Shown here: piece by piece, positions 1 through 8,864 of the stretch | How positions within the stretch are numbered: the first letter of the stretch is position 1 | Layout of the letters: each line of letters starts with the position of its first letter | Assembly: GCA_963631545.1 (NCBI GenBank) | Contig: CAVGRN010000026.1 | Location: 1-25,931 of the forward strand | Length of the DNA stretch: 25,931 nt | Source: UBA1181 sp963631545 | GTDB lineage: Bacteria > Bacteroidota > Bacteroidia > Bacteroidales > Paludibacteraceae | Direction: 5' to 3' | Position numbers and translations under genes: made by a program | Notes under the pieces: generated by a model | What the model was told of the DNA's origin: nothing | Seen by the model: only the letters and a program-made list of their open reading frames with translations | The model's database searches: none

Positions 1-10
1 CTTTCTGCAT
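1..10 (-). CDS. Possible start of a gene running off the left edge
   Basis: A minus-strand ATG lies at positions 10-8, followed by codons for Gln and Lys before the window ends. It is preceded, about 80 nt upstream, by a good Bacteroidota -7 box (89-96). Only three codons are visible, so the product cannot be named and the start is a guess based on the promoter context. Confidence 0.25.
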
Positions 11-88
11 ACTTTGCTTTTTTATTATCCCAAAATCCCCAAAAGTTGCACCCCTTTCTGAAATGCTCCCTCTGAATGTTTTGCGGTG

Positions 89-96
89 CAAAGGTA
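89..96 (-). promoter_or_regulatory. Bacteroidota -7 box TACCTTTG for the gene off the left edge
   Basis: On the minus strand this reads TACCTTTG followed by C, matching the phylum consensus TAnnTTTG. I see no convincing TTTG -33 box 19-21 nt upstream. It sits beyond the terminator of the ROK-kinase operon and points to a start codon at position 10, so it probably drives the next gene on the left. The rest of 1-161 is A+T-rich and holds no supported gene. Confidence 0.45.
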
Positions 97-161
97 TGGA
101 AAAATTTAAAAGAGTAAAAGGTTTCTGAAAAGAAAACACAATAGATTAATGCGACAAAACC

Positions 162-193
162 AAAGGGATGCCCGAATATTCAGGCATCCCTTT
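162..193 (-). terminator. Hairpin terminator after the ROK-kinase operon
   Basis: Bases 162-172 and 183-193 are perfect reverse complements (11-bp stem, arm AAAGGGATGCC) around a 10-nt loop that itself contains the palindrome GAATATTC. It begins 18 nt after the kinase stop codon. On the minus strand the stem is followed by a short T run (GGTTTTG); on the plus strand it is followed by CCCTTTTTT, so it may work in both directions. Confidence 0.75.
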
Positions 194-210
194 CCCTTTT
201 TTAGCAAAGA

Positions 211-1179
211 TTATTTCGCATCCCAGCCCAAAGCGGACGCACCCAAAACAGCGGCATCCGCCTCCTTCATTCCAGAGAACAAAACCTTAACCTTGTTCCT
301 GAAAATCGGCATCAAGTTCTCCTCCATCGCTTTCTTTAATGGTGTAAGCAAAAGGTTGCCCGACTTTGCCAGACCGCCAAAAAGTACAATCGCCTCGGGA
401 CTGCTAAACTTAACAAAGTCTGCCAACGCCTGTCCCAGTATCTCGCCCGTGAAAGCGAAAATATCCTTTGCCATCGCGTCGCCCGCCTGCGCAGCATCGA
501 ACACATCCTTTGAGGTGATGTCGCTTGCCGAAATTTTGCGCAACAGCGAATCCTCGTTAGCGCGCTTCTCCAAAAACTCGCGGGCAGTGCGTGCCACACC
601 CGTAGCCGAGGTATAGGTCTCCAAGCAGCCCTTGTTGCCGCAGCCACACTGGCGGCCTCCACGCACCACAATGCAGTGTCCCAACTCGCCGGCAAAACCG
701 TCGTGCCCCAAAATCAACTGTCCGTTGGCAACAATGCCGCTGCCAACACCCGTGCCGAGCGTTATCATGATAAAATCCTTCATGCCGCGCGCCACACCGT
801 ATGTCATCTCGCCGATGGCAGCGGCGTTCGCATCGTTCGTCAACGCAACCGGCACGCCCACACGCTTCGAGATTTCCTTCGCAAACGGGATAATGCCTTT
901 CCATGGGAGATTCGCCGCATGCTCGATGTTGCCCGAATAGAAGTTAGCGTTAGGCGCACCCACACCCACACCTTGAATCTTATCCATACCACAGTTGGAT
1001 GCGACGAGCGACTTGATGGCATCGCTCAAAGCGTCGGCATACTTGTCGAACTCGGGGTACGACTGCGTTTTGATGGAAGTAGTGGCAAGCACCTTGCCCT
1101 GACGGTCTACAATTCCAACCACGGAGTTGGTGCCTCCAATGTCTATTCCAACCACATTGGGTTTCAAATCATCTTTCAT
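211..1179 (-). CDS. ROK-family sugar kinase (glucokinase-like)
   Basis: 322 aa, a normal length for a ROK (repressor, ORF, kinase) sugar kinase without a DNA-binding domain, so an enzyme and not a repressor. The ATP phosphate-binding motif DIGGTN is at 13-18, the catalytic Asp lies in TNDANAA (Asp116), a second glycine-rich loop LGTGVGSGIV is at 141-150, and the zinc site follows as GELGH (164-168) and CGCGNKGC (178-185). It would phosphorylate a hexose, most likely glucose, in the cytoplasm; substrate specificity is inferred. Its ATG overlaps the stop of the upstream sugar transporter by 4 bp (ATGA), indicating translational coupling and a transport-then-phosphorylate pair. It is the last gene of the operon and a hairpin terminator follows. 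Confidence 0.9.
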   Translation of the reverse strand: MKDDLKPNVVGIDIGGTNSVVGIVDRQGKVLATTSIKTQSYPEFDKYADALSDAIKSLVASNCGMDKIQGVGVGAPNANFYSGNIEHAANLPWKGIIPFAKEISKRVGVPVALTNDANAAAIGEMTYGVARGMKDFIMITLGTGVGSGIVANGQLILGHDGFAGELGHCIVVRGGRQCGCGNKGCLETYTSATGVARTAREFLEKRANEDSLLRKISASDITSKDVFDAAQAGDAMAKDIFAFTGEILGQALADFVKFSSPEAIVLFGGLAKSGNLLLTPLKKAMEENLMPIFRNKVKVLFSGMKEADAAVLGASALGWDAK

Positions 1180-2678
1180 TTGCAGTATGTTTTTTCGTTT
1201 ATATTTATATTTTCTTGTTTTTGCTCGTTTACACGCACCTTTTTCTCTCTTCTACCCACACCGCTACCGAAAAATCCATACCACACAAGGTAGATGTAGC
1301 ACAAAATCGGCAAAGCGAAAGAATAGTGCAAGTCGCCAAGGTAATCTGCCAACAATCCCTGCAACGGCGGCAACACCGCACCTCCCAAAATCATCATCAC
1401 CAGCAGCGACGAGCCTTGCGTGGTGTATTTTCCCAAGCCATCAATCGCCAACGTAAAGATATTGGAGAACATAATGGAGTTGAATAACCCGACGGAGAGA
1501 ACCGCCCAAAGCGACAAACCGCCATCGGTGAGCAACATCAGGAGCAGCAAGGCGATGTTCACCACCGCAAAAAGCCCCAGTGTGCGCGACGGATGCGAAC
1601 CTACCAAAAGGAACAGCAGGAAGTTCACCGCCAAGGCACCGAAGAAATAATAAACCTCCGTGCCTTGGAAGAAAGCCAACATCGCTTGCCAGTCTAATTG
1701 AAGCGACAACGAGAACGCGCCAAACACCAAGGCAAGGCAGAGCAACGATGAAATGAGCATCAGCAGGTTCTTCAGTCTGCCGTGCAACTCTCCCATTGAA
1801 AACGAGCCAACCAACCTGCCAATCAGCGCACCGCCCCAGTAGAACGAGAGGAACGCACTCGCCACCTGATCGGGGTAACCGGAATAGTCGCGCATATAGT
1901 TCACAAGGTTACTGCCAATCGTCACCTCCGCCCCGACATAGCAGAAAATGCCAATCATACCCGTGATTAGATACGGATGCCGCAACGCACCCACCCGACT
2001 CAAAGCCTGCTCGCCATTCTCGGGCACCACACTCGGAATCTCGGCGAAAAACAGCACGCCAGAAAGAACCAACAGCACACTCGAAAGAAACAAAAACGGA
2101 ATCTGCACTGCCGACGGCGCAGCCACAGTATCGGGTGCGGCATCGCTATACAAAAGGTTGAATATCACATATCCGCCGATGATCGGGGCGAGCGTCGTAC
2201 CAAGCGAGTTAAATGCCTGAACCATATTCAACCGACTGGACGACGTTTCCGGCGAACCCAACACCGACACCAATGGATTGGCGGCTATCTGCAAAAAAGA
2301 AAATCCCATACCTAACAAGGCAAGGGAAAGAAGAAACAAGGCGAACGTGGGACGCTCTGAACTCGACTCCAAAAATAGGAAGAAGCAGGCGATGGCGGAG
2401 ATGATCAGTCCCAAGGAAATGGTGTTCTTGTAGCCAATCTTCAGTATCGGGTCGCCCAAGGTGGCCGACACAAGGAAATATGCCAGCGCAACAATGAAAT
2501 AGGAGACGAAGAACGCCAACTGAACCAACTGAGACTCAAAGTGATTCAACGCAAAAACATCCTTCAAATACGGAATGAGGATATCATTCAGACAAGTGAT
2601 GAACCCCCACATAAAAAACAATGTGGAAAGCACCACCAAAGGGTAAATATATCTTTTCTTAGAACCGAAGTCCTTCAT
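1176..2678 (-). CDS. FucP/GluP-type MFS sugar:H+ symporter
   Basis: About 500 aa of mostly hydrophobic sequence with the alternating helices expected of a 12-helix major facilitator. Near the N-terminus it has MWGFITCLNDILIPYLK, the signature of the FucP fucose / GluP glucose-galactose branch, and later the conserved QIAANPLVSVLG and SSRLNMVQAFNSLGT segments. It should import a hexose across the inner membrane with protons. I chose the ATG at 2678, which begins MKDFGSKKRY. The in-frame ATG 21 nt upstream would overlap the receptor gene and add MIFNLLT, which is unlikely. The C-terminal tail of about 30 residues is polar, rich in Lys, Asn and Glu. The stop overlaps the start of the ROK kinase. 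The sugar is not determined by sequence; glucose or galactose is the simplest guess. Confidence 0.88.
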   Translation of the reverse strand: MKDFGSKKRYIYPLVVLSTLFFMWGFITCLNDILIPYLKDVFALNHFESQLVQLAFFVSYFIVALAYFLVSATLGDPILKIGYKNTISLGLIISAIACFFLFLESSSERPTFALFLLSLALLGMGFSFLQIAANPLVSVLGSPETSSSRLNMVQAFNSLGTTLAPIIGGYVIFNLLYSDAAPDTVAAPSAVQIPFLFLSSVLLVLSGVLFFAEIPSVVPENGEQALSRVGALRHPYLITGMIGIFCYVGAEVTIGSNLVNYMRDYSGYPDQVASAFLSFYWGGALIGRLVGSFSMGELHGRLKNLLMLISSLLCLALVFGAFSLSLQLDWQAMLAFFQGTEVYYFFGALAVNFLLFLLVGSHPSRTLGLFAVVNIALLLLMLLTDGGLSLWAVLSVGLFNSIMFSNIFTLAIDGLGKYTTQGSSLLVMMILGGAVLPPLQGLLADYLGDLHYSFALPILCYIYLVWYGFFGSGVGRREKKVRVNEQKQENININEKTYCK

Positions 2679-2688
2679 TGTCAATAAA

Positions 2689-5106
2689 TTAAAAATCAAC
2701 TTGTATGCGGAAATTCACACGTCGCCCGGTCAAATAATTCGGCACGGCGTAACTTCCGCCAGAGGCGTCCGACACCCAATAATAAGAATTGACATTCCTA
2801 ATATTCAGCAAATTAAAGACATCTAAGTTGAACGACAAAACTTTCATCCACGAAAAAAATTTCCGACGCATAATTTTGTCTTTTCCACGGCGCAACAAGT
2901 AGGATGCGCCAATGTCCACCCTCCGATAGTCATTCATTCGGAAAGCCGATTTGAGGTCTTCCCGGCCCGACGGACCAAACGGCAAGCCGTCCGCCCATAT
3001 CAGTTTTAGGTTCACTTTCAACTTATCATAACCAGGGAAATAATCCTGAAAAAAGAGGGAGATATTATACAGCTGGTCTGTCGGGCGGTAGATGTAGCCT
3101 TTGCCATCGCCATAAATGTTCTCCATTGTACGCATGAACGAGAGCGAGAGCCACGAGTCTGTACCCGGCACAAACTCGCCAAAGAGTTTCATATCCGCCC
3201 CAACGGCGAAACCATCCCCGCAATTCTCGCCTTTGTAGGTTATCTGCGTATTGTCCACCATATACGGGATGATACGGTCGATGTACTTTCCGTAGGCTTC
3301 CACAGAGAATTTAAACGGACGTTTCACAATTCTGAAATAGTAATCGGACGCCAACAGCAACTGATACGAACGTGGCGACTTAACGCTGCTGTTCAACTCA
3401 ACCTCGCTATTGCCGAACTCATCGGTTACCTCTTTTTTTATCTCCTTATAAAATAACGACTGCGAATAAATGCCCGTCGCAACGCGAAGCCCCCAGTTGG
3501 GGTATTTCTGAGGAAACCACGCACAAGCCAACCGCGGACTCACCAAGCACTCGTTGTTGAAACTCCAATAGGCGAAACGCAAACCACCCGTAAGCGTGAA
3601 CTTCCCCTTCAAACCACGTTTTGTGTAAGTATCTTGCAAATAAGCGTTTACACGGACGGTACTGAGATTATGGTTGGAGAAAAGATTGTCATACAAAGTC
3701 ATATTCTGCGTGTTCAAGGGCAGCGAGTAACCGGCAGAGTCGCGTTTCTCCCACTCTGCCACCTCGTCATCCACAAATTCGCTCTGCACCGTCGCCCCCC
3801 ATTTCAGTTGATTGAACGGCAGTTTGTGCGTCCCCGTGAGCGAGATGTTGGAAACAGTCGCCCCCAGCCTATTCCGCGCATGCTCGTGGTACGTCCCGAC
3901 ACCCGACGCGGCATCAATCAACACCGAACCATTTCCATCCGTCGCACTCAGCCAATAGGAACCACCAATGTCGTAAGACACCTGCTCGGAAGTATGGAAA
4001 AAAGATGACGAAAGACTGATGGAGTCCTTCTTTGTGGGTGCGAACGAAAGTGCCAACGAGGCGAAATACGTTTGAAACAGATCCTCCTCCTGGCCATCAA
4101 AATAGACGGTGAAGTTTTTCACCTCATTCATCGTACCGAAAGATGTGCTGCGGCTAATGGGTTGAAAACGATAGTCGTTTCGCGAAATGTTACCCAAGAA
4201 AGACAAACTCCACTTAGAAGAGAAATCGTATGTCAAAAACGTCTGATAATCAATAAAATTAGGTTCATACTCCGCCTCAGTTTCCAACGAACCCAACAAA
4301 TAAGAGGATGTTTTATATCGGAATCCATGCATCTGCGAAAACTTTCCCGTGGAATGGCCGACATACGCCGTCGCACCCAAAAGACTTATCGATGCCGACC
4401 CCTCAAACCGAGAAGGTCGCTTGTAACGGATGTCTAACACTGACGACATTTTATCGCCATACTCCACTCCGAAGCCTCCCGACGAGAAAGAAACAGACTC
4501 CACCATATCGGGATTGACGAACGACAAGCCCTCCTGCTCGCCCGACCGTATCAGCAGCGGACGATAAATCTCCACGGAATTGACATAGACGCTATTCTCG
4601 TCATAGTTTCCTCCGCGCACGGAGTACTGCGAACTCAATTCGTTATTCATCGACACACCCGCCTGTGTGGATATCAACGCTTCAATGCCGCCGCCCGACA
4701 CATCGGGCATCGTCCGCAAATGGTCTACCTTCAACAATTCGACAGAGGTTTCCTGTTTCCGGTAGACGTTCATCTCCACCTGCTCCAAGACCTCCGATTT
4801 CTCGTGCAACCGAACGGAAAGACGCCCTGCCGCGCCCGACACGGCTATCCGCCGCACCTCATTCTCATAACCTATGCACGAGAACTGCACCGTAAGAGAA
4901 TCCTCGCCGGCAGGCGTGCAAACAAATGAGTACGCGCCTTGATCGTCGGTCGTTCCGCCTTGTCCCAACCCCACCACCAACACGTTGACATACGGCAACG
5001 GCGAGCGGTTATCATCCTCCACCCTGCCACTCAAACGGAAATCTCCGGCAAAGGAGGCGGTGAAAACCACAAAAAAGGAAATGAAACAAAGCAACGACTT
5101 CCGCAT
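2689..5106 (-). CDS. TonB-dependent outer-membrane receptor with N-terminal carboxypeptidase-regulatory domain
   Basis: 805 aa. A signal peptide (residues 1-20, ending FTASFA) is followed by a carboxypeptidase-D regulatory-like beta sandwich (about 22-105, with LPYVNVLVVG and GTTDDQGAYSF), a plug domain (about 108-230, with SVRGGNYDENSVYVNSVEI at 162-180), and a 22-strand-type barrel ending in a terminal Phe (RIQVDF), as usual for outer-membrane proteins. It is shorter than the roughly 1000-aa SusC proteins and has no SusD partner next to it, so it is not a typical polysaccharide-utilisation receptor. It starts 12 nt after the OstA-like gene and ends 10 nt before the sugar transporter, so it is probably on the same transcript. 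The ligand is unknown. A role in outer-membrane homeostasis is as possible as nutrient uptake. Confidence 0.85.
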   Translation of the reverse strand: MRKSLLCFISFFVVFTASFAGDFRLSGRVEDDNRSPLPYVNVLVVGLGQGGTTDDQGAYSFVCTPAGEDSLTVQFSCIGYENEVRRIAVSGAAGRLSVRLHEKSEVLEQVEMNVYRKQETSVELLKVDHLRTMPDVSGGGIEALISTQAGVSMNNELSSQYSVRGGNYDENSVYVNSVEIYRPLLIRSGEQEGLSFVNPDMVESVSFSSGGFGVEYGDKMSSVLDIRYKRPSRFEGSASISLLGATAYVGHSTGKFSQMHGFRYKTSSYLLGSLETEAEYEPNFIDYQTFLTYDFSSKWSLSFLGNISRNDYRFQPISRSTSFGTMNEVKNFTVYFDGQEEDLFQTYFASLALSFAPTKKDSISLSSSFFHTSEQVSYDIGGSYWLSATDGNGSVLIDAASGVGTYHEHARNRLGATVSNISLTGTHKLPFNQLKWGATVQSEFVDDEVAEWEKRDSAGYSLPLNTQNMTLYDNLFSNHNLSTVRVNAYLQDTYTKRGLKGKFTLTGGLRFAYWSFNNECLVSPRLACAWFPQKYPNWGLRVATGIYSQSLFYKEIKKEVTDEFGNSEVELNSSVKSPRSYQLLLASDYYFRIVKRPFKFSVEAYGKYIDRIIPYMVDNTQITYKGENCGDGFAVGADMKLFGEFVPGTDSWLSLSFMRTMENIYGDGKGYIYRPTDQLYNISLFFQDYFPGYDKLKVNLKLIWADGLPFGPSGREDLKSAFRMNDYRRVDIGASYLLRRGKDKIMRRKFFSWMKVLSFNLDVFNLLNIRNVNSYYWVSDASGGSYAVPNYLTGRRVNFRIQVDF

Positions 5107-5118
5107 AACGTAGTGTTT

Positions 5119-6657
5119 TTATTTATTGAAGAAGTCATCCCGAGATTTGGGGCGTTCATCCTCCCTCCACTTGAAATTGCGGAGGAAACGCTCCTCTTCG
5201 GGGATTTTATCAGGCGGGTACATGATACCTTCTGAATCGGGCGTCATGATGATTTTATGCAATTTGTTTTTCTTCGTGAAGATGGACATTTTCTGCCCGA
5301 CAGCCTTGTTTAGCCCGACAAGCAGTCCGCGGTCGTCCTTCGAATAGTAAAGAGAAACCGCCTCGCCCAACAAGTCAACTTGCTGCAACTTATTGTTGAC
5401 GATATACGCAACAGCCTCTTTGCCAGAGAGTTGATTATACTGATTCTCACCCTCGTCAGAAACTATCATCGCCTTTTCGGGTATATGGATTCTATCCAAC
5501 TCCTCATTTTTAAAGTGGATGTCTATCCTATCGCCACCCATCAACTGGCTCTGTTCCGACCAAATCACAGGGTCATAGTACATACGCGCCAGCGAATCCT
5601 GTGAGAAATAGACGAGCGAGTCGCACTTCCCCTGCATATCCGACCGGTAGATACAAACATTTCTATAAGCACGCAGTTCATTCCGTACGGAATCTACTTC
5701 GCAAAGGTGGAGCGTGTCCGCCTTCAAATAGAGGCTATCCCCTTCGGAATACTCCACGACATACGGATTCCCGACAACCGTGGCATAGGCGAGTGCCGTA
5801 CTGTCCCCCTCCATATACTCGCCGCGGACAATCATTTTCTGCACCGTATCGCACACCTCCGCCTTGCCGTATGCCTTCACTTTCCCTTGTTTCGCATTGA
5901 AAGCAATGGAATCCGCCGTCATACGCTTGCCGTTCTGGTATGTTACCACTGAGCGATTGTAGAGCCTGCCGACATTCGTATTGGTGATGATCCACCCTTT
6001 TGTGGTGTTGACCTTGTATTTCTGTCCGGCTACGATAGACGGACCTAACAATGTGGCTTTTGAAATGCCCTGGCTGTACCTAAGAGAATCGGCAAGAATC
6101 GTATACTCGGGGTGGACAAGCACAACGGAGTCTTTGAAAAGATAAGATTTCTGCTCCGTATAGTAGTAGCCTTGGCGGGAGGTCAGATGATAATCGGCAT
6201 CCACCACATCGCCGCCGCCATAGTAATAGCCATAGTTTTTATTTCGGAAGAAATCCAGGAAATGGGTTTTCAAAGTGGACGATTCCGAGCGGAGTTCAAC
6301 CGCCCCGCGGATTCTCATCAACGTCGTCTGCCCATCATAGAAGAGGCTATCGGACACCATCGTCGCCCCCCCGGTCTGCACCACACGCACATGCCCGAAA
6401 GCATCGAACGAGTTGGACGAGCCATCGTAGAAATAGGCACTGTCGCAATACATCAACACATCCTCGTGCCGGAAACGCACATTTCCCCTCAACACTTGAT
6501 AGGAGCGTCCGCCTTGCTTGTCGAATGTCAGCTCATCGCACTGCTCCAACAGCACCGTCCGCTTCTTCTGGGGAAAGGACAGCGTAGCAAAAGCGCATAA
6601 GAAAGTAAGCAACAAGACGAAACGCACACACCTCATAATCAAACAATTAAACATCAT
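5119..6657 (-). CDS. OstA/LptA-like lipopolysaccharide-transport protein
   Basis: About 512 aa with a hydrophobic N-terminal signal sequence (LLLTFLCAFATLSF) followed by repeated beta-strand units of the OstA type, in which the sequence alternates between YxxG(K/x)xxxAD-like turns and short strands (for example MTADSIAFNAKQGKVKAYG and LKADTLHL). The fold is the LptA/OstA beta-jellyroll, which in Gram-negative bacteria bridges the periplasm and carries lipopolysaccharide to the outer membrane. This protein is much longer than E. coli LptA, as is usual for Bacteroidota OstA-like proteins. The first ATG (6657) overlaps the stop of the upstream SurA-like gene (ATGA). A second candidate at 6636 gives MRCVRFVLLL and a cleaner signal peptide. 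The position between periplasmic foldases and an outer-membrane receptor fits envelope assembly. Confidence 0.82.
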   Translation of the reverse strand: MMFNCLIMRCVRFVLLLTFLCAFATLSFPQKKRTVLLEQCDELTFDKQGGRSYQVLRGNVRFRHEDVLMYCDSAYFYDGSSNSFDAFGHVRVVQTGGATMVSDSLFYDGQTTLMRIRGAVELRSESSTLKTHFLDFFRNKNYGYYYGGGDVVDADYHLTSRQGYYYTEQKSYLFKDSVVLVHPEYTILADSLRYSQGISKATLLGPSIVAGQKYKVNTTKGWIITNTNVGRLYNRSVVTYQNGKRMTADSIAFNAKQGKVKAYGKAEVCDTVQKMIVRGEYMEGDSTALAYATVVGNPYVVEYSEGDSLYLKADTLHLCEVDSVRNELRAYRNVCIYRSDMQGKCDSLVYFSQDSLARMYYDPVIWSEQSQLMGGDRIDIHFKNEELDRIHIPEKAMIVSDEGENQYNQLSGKEAVAYIVNNKLQQVDLLGEAVSLYYSKDDRGLLVGLNKAVGQKMSIFTKKNKLHKIIMTPDSEGIMYPPDKIPEEERFLRNFKWREDERPKSRDDFFNK

Positions 6658-8000
6658 TTAACCCATCCTGGATATTGGAATGTGCAGTTTCGCCACTTCT
6701 CGTCAATCCGAACGTAGATCTCTTTTTGCTTTTCACGAATCCACTTCTCCAAAATTTCATCGTCTTTACGTTTCTGGTAGATGCTTTTTATCTCCATATA
6801 GTCCGTTTCGACCGTTGCCTTGTGGGCTTTGGAAAGCAACTTGACTTTGGCGATGGCATACACTTCCTTCCCTTTGGAATCAATCATCGAGAATACTTTG
6901 GACATCTCGCCCTCCTTCAAGTCATACACCGCCCGACCAACATCGGCAGGCAGATCCTGCATCTGGAACTTAGACGAACCCGTCTTCGGATTAGTCATCA
7001 GTCCCTCGCTGTTTTTCGTGCTTTTATCCACAGAGTACAATGAAACCGCTTTCTCAAAAGTAACCTCCTTTGCATTGATGGCTGCATAGACGCTGTCTAC
7101 TCGCCTCTTCGCCGCATTCTTCTCCTCGAAAGTAACCTTAGGCTTTAACAAGATATGACGGCAATTCACTTTATCTCCCTGTTTATCAATCAATTGAATA
7201 ATATGATAGCCAAACTCCGACTCTACAATTTTTGAAACTCGTTTGGTGTCCGTCAGCGAGAATGCCACGTTGGCAAACTCAGGCACGAGCTGTCCTTTGC
7301 CCATATACCCCAACTCGCCGCCGTGCTTCGCCGACTCAGTGTCTTCGGAATAAAGAATCGCCAAAGTGGAAAATTCAGAATCGCCCGAGTCAATACGCTT
7401 CTGGAAATCACGCAATTTCGACTTCACATCTTCAATAGCCTCACGGCTCACCTCCGGCTCAATCGTAATCAGCTGAACTTCGAGCTGCGTCGGGATAGTC
7501 GGGATACTATCCTCTGGCAGCGATTTATAAAAAGCGGAAACCTCCGCCGGTGTGATTTTCACATTGCTCACCAGTTTGCGCTGCATCTGGCTAATAATCT
7601 GCTGGTTGGAAACCATCTCAGAAAGTTCCTCACGCAACGCCGAAACTGGCTGCCCGAAATACTCCTCCAACTTCTCCTTCGATCCGATTTGGGCGATCAG
7701 ATAACTGATACGCATCTCCACTTGGGTATTGACCGACTTTTCGTCGGCAAAAATACTATCGATTTTCGCTTGGTCGAGATACAATTTCTGCAACGCAATT
7801 TGCTCTGGAATAACACAATAGGGGTCGCCCTCCATAGTTACACCCTCGTAGCGGAGCCGCTGACGATATTCCTCTACATCAGACTTCATTATGGCCTCGT
7901 CGCCCACCACCCAAGCCACCTCGTCAATGACGTTTTGCTGTGCGTGAGTCAACGAAAGAGAAAGGCAAACAGCCGAAACTAAAAAAGACAATCTTCTCAT
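6654..8000 (-). CDS. SurA-like periplasmic chaperone with two parvulin PPIase domains
   Basis: 448 aa from the ATG at 8000 (MRRLSFLVSAVCLSLSLTHA, a clean signal peptide). A TTG two codons upstream is less likely. Domain order matches SurA: an N-terminal chaperone part (about 22-165, with VIDEVAWVVGDEAIMKSDVE), first parvulin domain (about 170-270, with GGELGYMGKGQLVPEF and SEFGYHIIQL), second parvulin domain (about 278-385, with CRHILLKPK), then a C-terminal helix. SurA escorts unfolded outer-membrane proteins through the periplasm. The second parvulin domain looks less conserved (EGLMTNPKTGSS in place of the GG-LG segment), so it may have lost isomerase activity. The gene starts 6 nt after the preceding lipoprotein gene and overlaps the OstA-like gene by 4 bp. 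Confidence 0.88.
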   Translation of the reverse strand: MRRLSFLVSAVCLSLSLTHAQQNVIDEVAWVVGDEAIMKSDVEEYRQRLRYEGVTMEGDPYCVIPEQIALQKLYLDQAKIDSIFADEKSVNTQVEMRISYLIAQIGSKEKLEEYFGQPVSALREELSEMVSNQQIISQMQRKLVSNVKITPAEVSAFYKSLPEDSIPTIPTQLEVQLITIEPEVSREAIEDVKSKLRDFQKRIDSGDSEFSTLAILYSEDTESAKHGGELGYMGKGQLVPEFANVAFSLTDTKRVSKIVESEFGYHIIQLIDKQGDKVNCRHILLKPKVTFEEKNAAKRRVDSVYAAINAKEVTFEKAVSLYSVDKSTKNSEGLMTNPKTGSSKFQMQDLPADVGRAVYDLKEGEMSKVFSMIDSKGKEVYAIAKVKLLSKAHKATVETDYMEIKSIYQKRKDDEILEKWIREKQKEIYVRIDEKWRNCTFQYPGWVK

Positions 8001-8006
8001 AAACAA

Positions 8007-8864
8007 TCATTTATACCATTTCGCCTCACCTTTCTTCATAGCAGACTCATAAAGGTTGCTCCGATAGTCGGAAAGGAAGCCATTCTTGTTCCGCTCCATC
8101 AATATGGAGTGGATTCGCCCACGGGCAGCCTCAAATGGTTGAAGGTCGCCAGCCGACTTAAAATCAGACACATAAAGCAAGACAGTATATACGGAGTCAG
8201 CGACGGTGCACAACTGTCCGCTATGCAAATCTTTTTCGGAAATAGACAATGGGGCGTTTTTCCGCACCTGCGACAACGGAACCCAACGATCTGTAAAATA
8301 GTCGAACTTGGCCGCGTTTTTCACGCTCACAGACGATATGGTGTCAATGTTCTCTTCGCTCGGGTTTGACATCAGAGAATGTAACTGAGCGATATCCGGC
8401 ACGTCCGAATAGGAGACCAACAACATACCTTTCACCAAAGGCTCTGGCAAAGAGAACAAATGAGGATTCTCCTTGTAGAACTTGCGCATCTGTGCATCGT
8501 CCATCTTGTTTCCTAAATATTCATTCACCAGCTTCAGCTCAAACTCGTATATAATGAGTGAGCGGCGATAGTTCTCCACCAGCGAGTCTACTTCCGGCAT
8601 ATCCTCAATCTCGTCTAACGCACTTTCATACATCAACTGGTTGGTTATCCAATCCTTGATGAATGTTTCCACCGCCAACAGGCTGTCCGCCGTGCTTAAA
8701 CCTTCCACATAAATCTTTGACTCTAAGTCTTCTCGATACAACTTTTTGTCTCCGACCTCGGCCACCACATCTTCCGACTTCTTCTCCCAAAAACGCCAAT
8801 TGAAGGAACAAGAAGAAAAAGCGACAGCAGCGCAGACAACGAGCAAAAACCTCAACGAACTCAT
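8007..8864 (-). CDS. SurA-N-like lipoprotein without a parvulin domain
   Basis: 285 aa. The N-terminus is a lipoprotein signal with lipobox FSSC (Cys19), so it is probably anchored in a periplasm-facing membrane leaflet. After the Cys come a WRFWEKK stretch, then VVAEVGDKKLYREDLESKI, the start seen in SurA/PpiC N-terminal chaperone domains, and long helices. The parvulin motifs GG-LG and FGYHI are absent, so it is likely a chaperone module without isomerase activity. It sits between two parvulin proteins, with an ATGA overlap to the upstream gene and 6 nt to the downstream one, so the three are made together and may act together. Family assignment is by partial similarity and context. Confidence 0.7.
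   Translation of the reverse strand: MSSLRFLLVVCAAVAFSSCSFNWRFWEKKSEDVVAEVGDKKLYREDLESKIYVEGLSTADSLLAVETFIKDWITNQLMYESALDEIEDMPEVDSLVENYRRSLIIYEFELKLVNEYLGNKMDDAQMRKFYKENPHLFSLPEPLVKGMLLVSYSDVPDIAQLHSLMSNPSEENIDTISSVSVKNAAKFDYFTDRWVPLSQVRKNAPLSISEKDLHSGQLCTVADSVYTVLLYVSDFKSAGDLQPFEAARGRIHSILMERNKNGFLSDYRSNLYESAMKKGEAKWYK

Noticed and set aside
676..1293. Plus-strand open frame of about 205 codons opposite the ROK kinase and transporter
   Set aside because: It is a shadow of two well-supported minus-strand genes; the peptide is low in recognisable features and rich in His and Arg.
6112..6600. Plus-strand open frame of about 162 codons opposite the OstA-like gene
   Set aside because: Antisense shadow of a conserved gene; no promoter or domain.
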